DNA of 64,000 nucleotides from Actinomadura latina NBRC 106108. Lineage in GTDB: Bacteria; Actinomycetota; Actinomycetes; Streptosporangiales; Streptosporangiaceae. Location: the NCBI RefSeq assembly GCF_001552195.1, contig NZ_BCQS01000033.1, positions 1 through 64,000 of the forward strand, in the 5' to 3' direction. Below are positions 23,823 to 37,866 of the stretch, piece after piece; the stretch's first letter is position 1; every line of letters starts with the position of its first letter. Below the pieces are notes generated by a model. That model did no database searches. It was not told the DNA's origin and was given only the letters and a program-made list of their open reading frames with translations. The position numbers and the translations under genes are program-made.

Positions 23823-26046
23823 GATGGGCGAGGGCGGTGTGGCGGCGGCCCGCGCCGGCGGTGCGGACGGCGGCGGCCAGGGCGCGGCGCGAGCCGACGA
23901 GGACGACCAGCTTCTTCGCGCGGGTGATGCCCGTGTACAGGAGGTTGCGGCGCAGCATCATCCACGCGCCGGTGGTGAGCGGGACGACGACGGCCGGGTA
24001 CTCGCTGCCCTGCGACCGGTGGATCGTGATGGCGTAGGCGTGGGTGAGTTCGTCCAGCTCGTCGAAGGCGTAGTCGATGCTCTCGTCCTCGTCGGTCAGG
24101 ACGGTCAGCGACTGCTCTTCGAGGTTGACCTTCGTGACGACGCCGACCGTGCCGTTGAAGACGCCCGCCTCGCCCTTGTCGTAGTTGTTGCGGAGCTGGG
24201 TGACCTTGTCGCCGACGCGGAAGACGCGCCCGCCGTAGCGGCGTTCGGGGCGGGCGTCGTCGTGCGGGGTCAGCGCCTCCTGCAGGAGGTTGTTCAGGGA
24301 GCCCGCCCCGGCCGCGCCGCGGTGCATGGGCGCGAGGACCTGGACGTCGCGGCGCGGGTCGAGGCCGAACTTGCGGGGGATGCGGTTGGCGACCACGTCC
24401 ACGGTCAGCTCGGCGGCCTCGTCCTGCTCCTCGCAGGGGAACAGGAAGAAGTCGTCGTAGCCGCCCGTGCGGGGGTGGTCGCCGGCGTTGACGCGGTGCG
24501 CGTTGACGACGATGCCGGACTCCTGCGCCTGCCGGAAGATCTTCGTCAGCCGGACGCGCGGGATCACCTCGGCGCCGAGCAGGTCGGCGAGGACCTCGCC
24601 CGCGCCGACGGACGGGAGCTGGTCGACGTCCCCGACGAGCAGCAGGTGCGCGCCGCGCGGGATCGCCTTCACCAGCTTGTTGGCCAGGATCAGGTCGACC
24701 ATCGAGCTCTCGTCGACGACCACCAGGTCGGCGTCGAGCGGGTTGTCCTGGTCGTACTTGGGGTCGCCGCCGGGCTGGAGCTGGAGCAGCCGGTGGACGG
24801 TCGCGGCCTCGTGCCCGGTCAGCTCGGCGAGCCGCTTGGCGGCGCGCCCGGTCGGCGCCACCAGGACGATCCTGGCCTTCTTCGCGGCGGCCAGCTCCAC
24901 CACCGAGCGGACGGTGAAGCTCTTGCCGCAGCCGGGGCCGCCGGTCAGCACCGACACCCTGGACGTCAGCGCCAGCTTGACGGCCTCCTCCTGCTCGGCG
25001 GCGAGCGCCTGGCCGGTGCGCTTCTTCAACCAGGGGAGGGCCTTGCCCCAGTCGACGTCGGCGAACGCCTTGAGCCGGTCGGTCGGCGCGTCCAGCAGTT
25101 CGAGGAGGCCGCGGGCGAGCGACCGTTCGGCCCGGTGGAACGGGACCAGGTAGACGGCGGGGATCGTCGCGGCGTCCTCGCCTTCGCCGGGGATCGGCTC
25201 CCGGACGACGCCCTCGTCGCGGGCCAGCTCGTCCAGCGCCGGGACGATCAGCTCCTTCGGCACGCCGAGGATCTTCTCCGCCGCCGTGACCAGGTTCGGC
25301 TCGGGCAGGAAGCAGTGCCCGTCGTCGGCCCCCTCCGACAGCGTGTACTGGAGCCCCGCCTTGATCCGCTCGGGGCTGTCGTGCGGAATGCCGACGGCCT
25401 GCGCGATCGTGTCGGCCGTCTTGAACCCGATGCCCCACACGTCCGACGCGAGCCGGTACGGCTCCCTGCGGACGGTGTCGATCGACCTGTCGCCGTACTG
25501 CTTGTAGATGCGGACGGCGAGGGACGTGGAGACGCCGACGCCCTGCAGGAAGACCATCACCTCCTTGATGGCCTTCTGCTCCTCCCAGGCGTCCCCGATC
25601 CGCTTGCTGCGCTTGGGTCCGAGGCCGCGGACCTCGACGAGGCGCTCCGGCTCCTCCTCGATGACGCGGAGGATGTCGGTGCCGAAGTGCCCGACCATCC
25701 GGTCGGCCATCACCGGCCCGATCCCCTTGATCATCCCGGAGCCGAGGTAGCGGCGGATGCCCTGGATCGTCGCCGGCAGCACGGTCGTGTACGAGTCGAC
25801 CTCGAACTGCTTGCCGTACTTCGGGTGCGAGCGCCACCGGCCGGTCAGCCGCAGGCTCTCCCCCACCTGCGCGCCGAGCAGCGCCCCGACGACCGTGAGC
25901 AGGTCGGGCCCGCTCTTGGCGGTCGCCACGCGCGCGACCGTGTAGCCGGTGTCCTCGTTGGCGTAGGTGATCCGTTCCAGGACCGCGTCAAGCTGCGCCG
26001 GCTGCGGAGCGGTGGGGGGGTTCGGGGAGGTCGGCACGGTCACCAT
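23806..26046 (-). CDS. recD2: RecD2-type ATP-dependent DNA helicase
   Basis: A 746-residue superfamily 1B 5'-3' helicase of the stand-alone RecD2 class. The N-terminal OB/helix-hairpin-helix part is LDAVLERITYANEDTGYTVARV, then GMIKGIGPVMADRMVGHFG and VEVRGLGPKRSKRI. Walker A is GGPGCGKS near residue 367, Walker B VVVDESSMVD near 440; later motifs include HAYAITIHRSQGSEYPAVVVPL and LLYTGITRAKKLVVLVG. No recB or recC is nearby. The start overlaps the end of mtnA by 59 bp; a GTG three codons in is an alternative. It probably acts in repair of stalled forks or R-loops. Confidence 0.9.
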   Translation of the reverse strand: MVTVPTSPNPPTAPQPAQLDAVLERITYANEDTGYTVARVATAKSGPDLLTVVGALLGAQVGESLRLTGRWRSHPKYGKQFEVDSYTTVLPATIQGIRRYLGSGMIKGIGPVMADRMVGHFGTDILRVIEEEPERLVEVRGLGPKRSKRIGDAWEEQKAIKEVMVFLQGVGVSTSLAVRIYKQYGDRSIDTVRREPYRLASDVWGIGFKTADTIAQAVGIPHDSPERIKAGLQYTLSEGADDGHCFLPEPNLVTAAEKILGVPKELIVPALDELARDEGVVREPIPGEGEDAATIPAVYLVPFHRAERSLARGLLELLDAPTDRLKAFADVDWGKALPWLKKRTGQALAAEQEEAVKLALTSRVSVLTGGPGCGKSFTVRSVVELAAAKKARIVLVAPTGRAAKRLAELTGHEAATVHRLLQLQPGGDPKYDQDNPLDADLVVVDESSMVDLILANKLVKAIPRGAHLLLVGDVDQLPSVGAGEVLADLLGAEVIPRVRLTKIFRQAQESGIVVNAHRVNAGDHPRTGGYDDFFLFPCEEQDEAAELTVDVVANRIPRKFGLDPRRDVQVLAPMHRGAAGAGSLNNLLQEALTPHDDARPERRYGGRVFRVGDKVTQLRNNYDKGEAGVFNGTVGVVTKVNLEEQSLTVLTDEDESIDYAFDELDELTHAYAITIHRSQGSEYPAVVVPLTTGAWMMLRRNLLYTGITRAKKLVVLVGSRRALAAAVRTAGAGRRHTALAHRLSQR

Positions 26047-27073
26047 GATGGACGATCCGGCCGGGTGTCGCGCCGGCCGACACCTCCAGCACGCCCGTCT
26101 CGGTGACCAGCGCGGTGACGAGGCGGGCGGGCGTGACGTCGAACGCGGGGTTGTACGCGGTCACGCGATCGGGGGCGGTCCTCGTGCCGCCCCAGGTCAG
26201 CACCTCGTCGGCGGGACGCTCCTCGATCGGGATGCCGCCGCCGTCCGGGAGGGCCAGGTCGACGGTGCTCCACGGCGCGGCGACGACGAGGGGGATCCCG
26301 GCGGCGTGGCAGGCCAGCGCCACGCCCACCGAGCCGATCTTGTTGGCGGTGTCGCCGTTGGCGGCGATCCGGTCGGCGCCGATGACGGCGACGTCGGCGA
26401 GGCCGCGCAGGATCGTGCTCGGCGCCGCGCCGTCCGCCTGGACGACGCACGGGATGCCGGCCTGGTCGAGTTCCCAGGCGGTGAGCCGCGCGCCCTGCAG
26501 CAGCGGGCGGGTCTCGTCGGCGTAGACGAGCTCGACGCGGCCCCGCTCGTGCAGTTCGCGGACGACGCCGAGCGCCGTCCCCCATCCGGCGGTGGCGAGC
26601 GCGCCGGCGTTGCAGTGCGTGAGGACGCGCAGGGGCCGGTCGCCCGCGCGGGCCAGGATCCAGCCGGCGCCGTGCGCGCCGATCGCCCGGTTCCCGCGGA
26701 CGTCCTCGTCCAGGAGCGCCTGCGCCTCGGCCGCCACCGCGTCGGCGCCCTTGCCGATGTAGGGGAGCACGCGGTCGACGCCGGCCGCGAGGTTCACCGC
26801 CGTCGGCCGGGCCTCCCGGACCCGCGCGATCGCGGCGTCGCGCGCCGCGCCGTCCCATCCCTCGCGGGCGGCCTGCAGGACGGCGACGGCGACGCCGAAC
26901 GCGCCCGCGACGCCCAGCGCCGGGGCCCCGCGCACGACCAGCCGCCGGATCGCGTCCACGAGCGTGTCGACGTCGCGCGCCACGACGTACTCGACGCGCC
27001 CCGGCAGGACGGTCTGATCCAGCAGGCGCAGTCCGTCGCCCGTCCACTCCAGGGTTCGTGCGTCGCTCGTCAT
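25988..27073 (-). CDS. mtnA: Methylthioribose-1-phosphate isomerase
   Basis: A 361-residue cytosolic enzyme that converts 5-methylthioribose-1-phosphate to methylthioribulose-1-phosphate in methionine salvage. Family motifs: VVRGAPALGVAGAFGVAVA, NLAAGVDRVLPYI, the catalytic Cys region LTHCNAGALATAGWGTALG, and the Asp region VIGADRIAANGDTANKIGS. The aldehyde end is PYNPAFDVTP-like (AYNPAFDVTPARLVTALVTE). The start at 27073 (MTSDARTLEW) was preferred; an ATG three codons earlier is possible. It has a strong overlap with the downstream recD2 gene, so both are probably on one transcript. Confidence 0.92.
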   Translation of the reverse strand: MTSDARTLEWTGDGLRLLDQTVLPGRVEYVVARDVDTLVDAIRRLVVRGAPALGVAGAFGVAVAVLQAAREGWDGAARDAAIARVREARPTAVNLAAGVDRVLPYIGKGADAVAAEAQALLDEDVRGNRAIGAHGAGWILARAGDRPLRVLTHCNAGALATAGWGTALGVVRELHERGRVELVYADETRPLLQGARLTAWELDQAGIPCVVQADGAAPSTILRGLADVAVIGADRIAANGDTANKIGSVGVALACHAAGIPLVVAAPWSTVDLALPDGGGIPIEERPADEVLTWGGTRTAPDRVTAYNPAFDVTPARLVTALVTETGVLEVSAGATPGRIVHHGDRADLPEPPHRSAAGAA

Positions 27074-27161
27074 ACCGCCCATAATGCCCGCAAAATCACG
27101 CGAAGCCCCACGCCACCGGGCTTTCCACCCGCCACGACTCCGCTCCGTGACCTGCGAGAAC

Positions 27162-27196
27162 TTGACACAGGTCGAACTCGTGTTCGAAATTATGCA
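27162..27196 (+). promoter_or_regulatory. SOS (LexA) box and promoter of the mutasome operon
   Basis: A perfect actinobacterial SOS box, TCGAAC-TCGT-GTTCGA, lies at 27172-27187. TTGACA at 27162-27167 is a -35 candidate and the AT-rich stretch from 27186 to 27196 the -10 region, so LexA would sit between and over the promoter elements. The first gene starts 33 bp downstream. Confidence 0.88.
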
Positions 27197-27220
27197 CAGG
27201 GCGGTGAGAGGAGGACGACG

Positions 27221-28117
27221 GTGCCGGAGGCCGCGCTGCGGGACCTGTCAGCGGTGCTGGAGACGGCACCCTGGCGGTCTTCGCACACCGTGGAGACGGT
27301 ACCCGTGCTGCCCGCGCTGCGCCCCGTGCTGCCCGGCGGCGGGCTGCGGCCCGGCTCGGTCGTCGGCCTCGGCGGGCTCGGCGCCGCGTCCCTCGGCCTC
27401 GCGCTCGTCGCGGGCGTCTCCCGGCACGGCGGCGAGGACGGCGCCGGCGGCTGGTGCGGCGTCGTCGGCGTCCCGGACTTCGGCGTGGTCGCCGCCGCCG
27501 GGATGGGCGCCGCCCCCGAACGGCTGCTCCTCGTCGACGACCCGGGCGACCGGTGGCCGGACGTGGTCGCCGCCCTGGCGGAGGCCGCCGAGCTGATCCT
27601 GCTGTGCCCGCCGGAGCGTCCGGGGGCCGCCGCCGTCCGGCGGCTGTCGGCGCTGGCCCGCAAGCACGGCTGCGTCCTGGCGCTGACCGGCCCGTTCGCC
27701 CGCGAGTGGCCGGGCACCCGGCTCCGGCTCCGGCTGGACGAGGCGGCCTGGGACGGCCTCGGCGACGGCCACGGGCGGCTGACCGGCCGCCGCGTCCAGG
27801 TGACCGCCGAAGGCCGCGACGCCCCCGGGGCCGGCCGCAGCGCCCGCCTCTGGCTCCCCGCCCCCGACGGCACGGTCAAGCCCGACGAGACCGCACGGCC
27901 ACCGCTGGAACTGGTCCCCGACGCCGTGTCGGCGGGGGCGCCCGTCCATACGCCTCGGCCGCTGACGCCGCGTCCGCCGAGGACCACGGCCCGCCGCGAC
28001 GCGCCGCACGACGTGCCGGAGCCGGTGGGCACCGGCGCGGCGGTGCGCGCGGCGGTGCGCGCGGCGGTCCCGGCGCGGCCGGCGTCCGCGCGCGGCTCCG
28101 GAGAGGGGGCCGCGTGA
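27221..28117 (+). CDS. imuA': ImuA'-like mutasome accessory protein
   Basis: A 298-residue protein that occupies the imuA' position of the actinobacterial mutasome operon. Its first 170 residues are RecA/SulA-like: RPVLPGGGLRPGSVVGLGGLGAASLGLALVAG resembles the RecA P-loop region, though no intact GxxxxGKT is present, then WCGVVGVPDFGVVAAAGMGAAPERLLLVDD. The C-terminal 100 residues are Pro/Ala/Arg-rich. The GTG at 27221 follows GAGAGGAGG, 33 bp after the SOS box. In mycobacteria ImuA' bridges ImuB and DnaE2. The stop overlaps imuB by 4 bp. Confidence 0.78.
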   Translation: MPEAALRDLSAVLETAPWRSSHTVETVPVLPALRPVLPGGGLRPGSVVGLGGLGAASLGLALVAGVSRHGGEDGAGGWCGVVGVPDFGVVAAAGMGAAPERLLLVDDPGDRWPDVVAALAEAAELILLCPPERPGAAAVRRLSALARKHGCVLALTGPFAREWPGTRLRLRLDEAAWDGLGDGHGRLTGRRVQVTAEGRDAPGAGRSARLWLPAPDGTVKPDETARPPLELVPDAVSAGAPVHTPRPLTPRPPRTTARRDAPHDVPEPVGTGAAVRAAVRAAVPARPASARGSGEGAA

Positions 28118-29625
28118 CGCGGGTGCTGGTCGTGTGGTGCCCGGACTGGCCGGTCACCGCCGTCGGGGTCGACGCCGCCGCGCCTGGGGCCGTCGTCGCG
28201 CGGGGGCGGGTCGCCGCGTGCTCGGCGGCGGCGCGGGCGCAGGGGGTGCGGCGCGGGCAGCGGCTCCGGGACGCGCAGCGGCGCTGCCCCGAACTGGTCG
28301 TCCGGGAGCGGGAGCCGGACGCGGAGGGACGGCTGTTCGAGGCCGTCGTGGCGGCGGTCGCGGAGCTGACGCCGCGCGTCGAGGTCGTGCGGCCGGGGAT
28401 GTGCGCGATCCCCGCGCGCGGGCCGGCCCGGTTCTACGGCGGCGAGGAGGCGCTGCGCGTCCTCGTGCAGGACACGGTCGTGGAGGCCGGGCACGACTGC
28501 GGGTCGGGCGTCGCGGACGGGCTGTTCGCGGCGGAGCTCGCGGCGCGGGCCGGGGAGGGCGGCGTGGTGGTGCCGGAGGGCGGCGCGGCGGCGTTCCTCG
28601 CGCCGTATCCGCCGGCGGTGCTCGACCGGCCGGAGCTGGCCGATCTGCTGCGGCGCCTCGGGATCAGGACGCTCGGCGACTTCGCCGCGCTGCCGTCCGG
28701 GCACGTCGCCGGGCGGTTCGGGCCGGACGGGGCGCTCGCGCACCGGCTGGCGCGCGGCGAGGAGCCGCGCCCGCTCGCACCCGTCCGGGGCGCGCCGGAC
28801 CTGGCGGTGCGCGGCGGCTTCGACCCGCCCGCCGAGCGGGCCGAGCGGGTGGTGTTCGCGGCGAAGCGGCTGGCGGGCGAGCTGCACGAGGGGCTCGCGG
28901 CGGGCGGGCTGGCGTGCGTCCGGCTGGAGGTCGCGGTCGGGTTCGCGGACGGCCACGTGCTGCGGCGGGTGTGGCGGCACGAGGGCCTGTCCGCGCTGGC
29001 CGTCGCCGAGCGGGTGCGGTGGCAGCTGTCGGCCTGGCAGGGCGCCGAGGCCGAGGACGTCTGGGGCGGCGTCACGTGGGTGGAGCTGGCACCCGACCAG
29101 ATCGTCCCGGACGAGGGACGCCAGGAGTCGCTGTGGGGCCGGGCGGCCGGCGCCGACCGGATCACGCGGGCCGCCGACCGCATCCAGGCGCTCCTCGGGC
29201 ACCGGGGGGTCACCCGCCCGGTACTCGTGGGCGGTCGCGGGCCGGGCGAGCGGGTCGTCCGGGTGCCCGTCGGGGACCTGGCCCCCTCGGGCCTGCCCGA
29301 GGGCCCGTGGCCGGGCCGCGTGGCGGGACCGGCGCCGGCCGTCGTCCCCGTGCCGCCGCCCGCGGCGGAGCTGGTCGACGCGTCCGGCGACGCGGTGGTG
29401 GTGTCGGCGCGGTGCGAGGTGTCCGCGCCGCCCGCGACGCTCGTCGTCCGCGGCCGTCCCGCCGGGGTCACCGGCTGGACGGGCCCGTGGCCGGCCGACG
29501 AACGCTGGTGGGATCCGGGCACGGCACGGCGCAGGGCGCGCTTCCAGGTCACCACCGAGGACGGCGCCGCCTACCTGCTCGCCGTCGAGGGCGGCCGATG
29601 GCACGTCGAGGCCGTGTATGACTAG
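28114..29625 (+). CDS. imuB: ImuB, non-catalytic Y-family polymerase-like mutasome protein
   Basis: A 503-residue Y-family-related protein. It has palm/finger-like segments (RVLVVWCPDWPVTAVG, then AARAQGVRRGQRLRDAQRRCPEL) and the little-finger domain, but the metal-binding acidic residues of active DinB enzymes (a D at the first strand and the SxDE motif) are absent, as expected for ImuB. LADLLRRLGIRTLGDFAALP is the helix-hairpin-helix. RRQESLW-like EGRQESLWG near residue 350 fits a beta-clamp-binding motif. GTG start overlaps imuA' by 4 bp. It is a scaffold for DnaE2 in damage-induced mutagenesis. Confidence 0.87.
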   Translation: MTRVLVVWCPDWPVTAVGVDAAAPGAVVARGRVAACSAAARAQGVRRGQRLRDAQRRCPELVVREREPDAEGRLFEAVVAAVAELTPRVEVVRPGMCAIPARGPARFYGGEEALRVLVQDTVVEAGHDCGSGVADGLFAAELAARAGEGGVVVPEGGAAAFLAPYPPAVLDRPELADLLRRLGIRTLGDFAALPSGHVAGRFGPDGALAHRLARGEEPRPLAPVRGAPDLAVRGGFDPPAERAERVVFAAKRLAGELHEGLAAGGLACVRLEVAVGFADGHVLRRVWRHEGLSALAVAERVRWQLSAWQGAEAEDVWGGVTWVELAPDQIVPDEGRQESLWGRAAGADRITRAADRIQALLGHRGVTRPVLVGGRGPGERVVRVPVGDLAPSGLPEGPWPGRVAGPAPAVVPVPPPAAELVDASGDAVVVSARCEVSAPPATLVVRGRPAGVTGWTGPWPADERWWDPGTARRRARFQVTTEDGAAYLLAVEGGRWHVEAVYD

Positions 29626-29685
29626 GCGCGGCGTATGACCAGGCGCGGCGTATGACCAGGCGCGGCGTATGACCAGGCGCGGCGT

Positions 29686-29688
<3 letters not shown>
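29618..29688 (+). repeat. 17-bp tandem repeat forming a chain of mini-cistrons
   Basis: ATGs occur at 29618, 29635, 29652, 29669 and 29686, exactly 17 bp apart, in units of ATGACCAGGCGCGGCGT (the first has ACT for ACC). Each ATG opens a six-codon frame, M-T-R-R-G-V-stop, whose TGA overlaps the next unit's ATG as ATGA. The first ATG lies inside the last codons of imuB and the last ATG is the dnaE2 start. A 17-bp unit shifts the frame each time, so the chain links imuB to dnaE2 by four stop-start overlaps. Confidence 0.93.
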
Positions 29689-32958
<3,270 letters not shown>

Positions 32959-33069
32959 TCCGCGGACGCTAGAACCTCGGGCCGCCCTCTGTCATCGTAA
33001 GGAAGCGTTGGGGCCGCGTGCCGCCGCGTGGCGGCCGCCAAGACGCGGCTCGGGGAAAAGGTGATCTTC

Positions 33070-35109
<2,040 letters not shown>

Positions 35110-35115
35110 CCCCGC

Positions 35116-36045
35116 TCAGCCGGTGATCATGTCGAGGCGGCGGAGGATGACGCCCTCGCGCAGCGCCCACGGGCAGATCTCCAGCTCGGTCAGCTCGAAC
35201 AGGTCCATCGCGGCGTCCGCGACGATCGCGCCCGCGAGCAGCAGCTCGGCGCGGCTCGCCGACACGCCGGGCAGCTCGGCGCGCTCCGCGGACGGCATCG
35301 GCGCGAGCTTCTCCGCCCAGTCGGTCACGTCGGTGTCGGACAGGCTGCGGCGCTGGTACGGTCCTTCGGCGGACGGCGCGGCCCCGGCGATGCGGGCCAG
35401 CTGCTTGAACGTCTTGGACGTGGCGACCGCGTGGTCGGCGGCCCCGTACCGGGCGACGTCCCCGACATGCCGCGCGATCTCCGCGCGGACGTGCCGGCGC
35501 AGCTCGCGGATCTCGTCCGGCGGCGGCGGGTCGGCGGTGAACCGGTCGCGGGTGAGCCGGCCCACGCCGAGCGGCAGCGAGATCGCCACGTCGGGCTCCT
35601 CGTCGATGCCGGACGCGATCTCCAGCGAGCCGCCGCCGATGTCGACGACGAGCAGCCGGCCCGACGACCAGCCGAACCAGCGGCGGACGGCGAGGAACGT
35701 CAGCCGGGCCTCCTCCTCGCCGGGCATCGAGCGGATGTCGATCGACTTGTCGGCGCGGATGCGGGCGAGGACGTCCTCGCCGTTGGCGGCGTCGCGGACG
35801 GCGGAGGTCGCGAACGCCACCAGGTCCTCGACGCCCTTGTCCTCGGCGACCTGCAGCGCCTCGTCGACGAAGTCGCGCAGCAGCACCTCGCCCTCCTCGG
35901 ACAGGCGGTCGGAATCGTCCAGGTGGGCGGTGAGCCGCAGATCGGCCTTGTGGGAGTACGCGGGCAGGGGCCGCGCCCCGTGATGGGCGTCGACCACCAG
36001 CAGGTGCACGGTGTTCGAGCCCACGTCCAGCACGCCGAGTCGCAT
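35116..36045 (-). CDS. Ppx/GppA-family phosphatase
   Basis: A 309-residue exopolyphosphatase/guanosine pentaphosphatase family protein. ASKHA-fold motifs: RLGVLDVGSNTVHLLVVDAHHG at the N-terminus, FATSAVRDAANGEDVLARI, and LLVVDIGGGSLEIASGID. It lacks the C-terminal HD domain of E. coli GppA, as is usual in actinobacteria (Ppx1/Ppx2 length about 310-340). The start at 36045 places the conserved MRLGVLDVGS first. It ends 7 bp from the convergent kinase gene. It likely hydrolyses polyphosphate or (p)ppGpp. Confidence 0.88.
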   Translation of the reverse strand: MRLGVLDVGSNTVHLLVVDAHHGARPLPAYSHKADLRLTAHLDDSDRLSEEGEVLLRDFVDEALQVAEDKGVEDLVAFATSAVRDAANGEDVLARIRADKSIDIRSMPGEEEARLTFLAVRRWFGWSSGRLLVVDIGGGSLEIASGIDEEPDVAISLPLGVGRLTRDRFTADPPPPDEIRELRRHVRAEIARHVGDVARYGAADHAVATSKTFKQLARIAGAAPSAEGPYQRRSLSDTDVTDWAEKLAPMPSAERAELPGVSASRAELLLAGAIVADAAMDLFELTELEICPWALREGVILRRLDMITG

Positions 36046-36130
36046 GCCTGCGACGCTACCGGACGCCCCGTGGCGCGGCGTGGCGGCGGCCCGGCCCGGC
36101 CGGGGGGCGGTTGCGGCTACGGTGGCGGGC

Positions 36131-36559
36131 ATGGATGCGGGATCACAGTGCCGGTGGCGGGTACCCCCAGGTCATGTGGCGGTGAAGTGCGCCGCCGCGG
36201 CGGCCGTCACGGCGCTCATCGTCCTCTACAGCCACGACCCGCAGTTCCTGTTCCTCGCCGCGGCGGCGGCGATCGGGCTGAACGCGCTCGTGCTGCGCGA
36301 CCTGGTCGCGCCGGTCCGGCTCGCCGCCGACGGCGACGGGCTCACGGTCGTGACGGGCTACGCGGGGCGCCGGCACATCGGCTGGGACGAGGTGCGGACG
36401 ATCCGGGTCGACGAGCGGCGCCGCCTCCTGCTGCACACGCGGATGCTGGAGATCGAGACCGCCGACGACCTGCACCTGCTCAGCGCGTTCGACCTCGGCT
36501 CCGATGTCCACGACGTCGCCGACGAGCTGTATCGGCTGCGGGCCCGCACGAGCCGCTAG
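36131..36559 (+). CDS. Small membrane protein with PH-like domain
   Basis: A 142-residue protein with two hydrophobic segments near the start (VAVKCAAAAAVTALIVLY and FLFLAAAAAIGLNALVL) followed by a beta-rich stretch (VRLAADGDGLTVVTGYAG, then IGWDEVRTIRVDERRRLLLHTRMLEIET) resembling bacterial PH domains (bPH6 type). Such proteins are widespread in actinobacteria, with no assigned function. The ATG at 36131 fits the start of the hydrophobic region; longer frames lie in the ppx promoter region. The stop TAG lies inside a 13-bp tandem repeat. Confidence 0.7.
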   Translation: MDAGSQCRWRVPPGHVAVKCAAAAAVTALIVLYSHDPQFLFLAAAAAIGLNALVLRDLVAPVRLAADGDGLTVVTGYAGRRHIGWDEVRTIRVDERRRLLLHTRMLEIETADDLHLLSAFDLGSDVHDVADELYRLRARTSR

Positions 36560-36611
36560 AACCAGTCGCTCGCACCAGTCGCCGGCACGGGCCGCCGGCA
36601 CGGGCCGCTAG
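36547..36611. repeat. 13-bp degenerate tandem repeat with convergent stops at both ends
   Basis: Five contiguous 13-bp units: CACGAGCCGCTAG (36547), AACCAGTCGCTCG, CACCAGTCGCCGG, CACGGGCCGCCGG and CACGGGCCGCTAG (36599-36611). The first unit carries the TAG of the PH-like protein (36557-36559); the last carries CTA (36608-36610), the ribokinase stop on the minus strand. The inter-gene gap consists entirely of this repeat. Confidence 0.85.
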
Positions 36612-37513
36612 GGCTCGGGCAGGTCGTCCGGCGTCGGGTAGGAGCTCTGCGCGCCCCGCCTGCGGACGGCGGCGGCGCCCACGCGGGTGGCGTACCGGGC
36701 GGCGTCGCGCAGGGAGTCGCCGCGGGCGAGGCGCAGGCACAGCGCGGCGGTGAAGGCGTCGCCCGCGCCGGTCGTGTCGACGGCGTCGGCCTTCGGCGAC
36801 GGGATCGCCGTGACGCCCTCGGCGTCGGCGACCACGACGCCGTCGGCGCCGAGCGTGACGACGACCGAGCGCGGCCCGGAGCGGGCGAGCGCCGCCGCCG
36901 TGGCGCGGGCGTCGCCGCCGGCGCCGTCGAGGACGAACGCGGCCTCGTGCTCGTTGACGACCAGGGGATCGCAGAGGGCGAGCAGCTCGCCGGGGACGGG
37001 CGCGGGCGGCGACAGGTTGAGCACGACGCGCCCGCCCGCCTCCGCCGCGGCGCGGGCGGCGGCCGCCACGGCGGGCAGCGGCACCTCCAGCTGGAACGAC
37101 ACCACGGACGCCCCGGCGATCATCGCGCGGGCCGCCTCGACGTCGTCCGGGCCGAGCCGGGCGTTGGCGCCGGGCGAGACGATGATGCTGTTGTCGCCGT
37201 CCGGCCCGATCGTGATCAGCGCGACGCCGGTCGGCACGCCGGGCGTGGTGGCCAGGTGGGCGAGGTCCACGCCGTCGGCGGCGAGCGCGCCGCGCAGCAG
37301 TTCGCCGTGCCCGTCGTCGCCGATCCGCCCGACGATGCCGGCCCGGCCGCCGAGCCGCGCCGCGGCGACCGCCTGGTTGGCGCCCTTGCCGCCCGGATGG
37401 ACGACCATGTCGGAGCCGAGGACCGTCTCCCCCGGCGCGGGCCGCCGGCCGACCTCGACCACCAGATCCGCGTTGACCGACCCGACCACGACGACTTCCC
37501 ACTGCTTGTCCAC
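36608..37513 (-). CDS. rbsK: Ribokinase
   Basis: A 301-residue PfkB-family sugar kinase that phosphorylates D-ribose to ribose-5-phosphate. The two signature regions are VVVGSVNADLVVEVGRRPAPGET with VHPGGKGANQAVAAARLGG near residue 38, and the C-terminal DTTGAGDAFTAALCLRLARG, where the second Asp is the catalytic base. The length and the NxGGKG-type substrate motif fit ribokinase rather than fructokinase. It is a monocistronic gene, convergent with the PH-like gene; no ribose transporter is nearby. Confidence 0.87.
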   Translation of the reverse strand: MDKQWEVVVVGSVNADLVVEVGRRPAPGETVLGSDMVVHPGGKGANQAVAAARLGGRAGIVGRIGDDGHGELLRGALAADGVDLAHLATTPGVPTGVALITIGPDGDNSIIVSPGANARLGPDDVEAARAMIAGASVVSFQLEVPLPAVAAAARAAAEAGGRVVLNLSPPAPVPGELLALCDPLVVNEHEAAFVLDGAGGDARATAAALARSGPRSVVVTLGADGVVVADAEGVTAIPSPKADAVDTTGAGDAFTAALCLRLARGDSLRDAARYATRVGAAAVRRRGAQSSYPTPDDLPEP

Positions 37514-37556
37514 GGGTAACGACTACAGGCGCTGCGCCGGTTCGCGCAAGCGCTGG

Positions 37557-37775
37557 TCAGAGCGGGTGCAGCTCGGCGAGGTCGACGGCCTCGGCGAGTT
37601 CCTCGACCGACGGGTAGTAGCCGCGGCCGACCAGCTCCCCGTCCCGCGTCACCAGGAAGGCGTCGTCCCCGCGTACACCCGCGTACTCCGCCAGGACGCG
37701 GTGCGCGCCCGTGAGCCGCACCGCCGTCACGCGCAGCCCGCCGGGCCCCGTCCAGCTTCCCCGATCATCCCCCAT
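37557..37775 (-). CDS. Small conserved hypothetical protein
   Basis: A 72-residue protein (MGDDRGSWTGPGGLRVTAVRL, ending VEELAEAVDLAELHPL) with strongly GC-biased third positions and plausible beta-alpha content; no family recognised. The pattern LRVTAVRLTGAHRVLAEYAGVRGDDAFLV is compact and globular. It is divergent from the methyltransferase gene. An upstream ATG at 37808 would add 11 poorly biased codons, so 37775 was preferred. Confidence 0.6.
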   Translation of the reverse strand: MGDDRGSWTGPGGLRVTAVRLTGAHRVLAEYAGVRGDDAFLVTRDGELVGRGYYPSVEELAEAVDLAELHPL

Positions 37776-37866
37776 GCACGGAACGTTACGTGTAACCACG
37801 GTGCGCAATGAGACCGGGTTCCACGTTCGTGTTGCCGCCCGCCCCCGATGGGACGATCATGACCGG

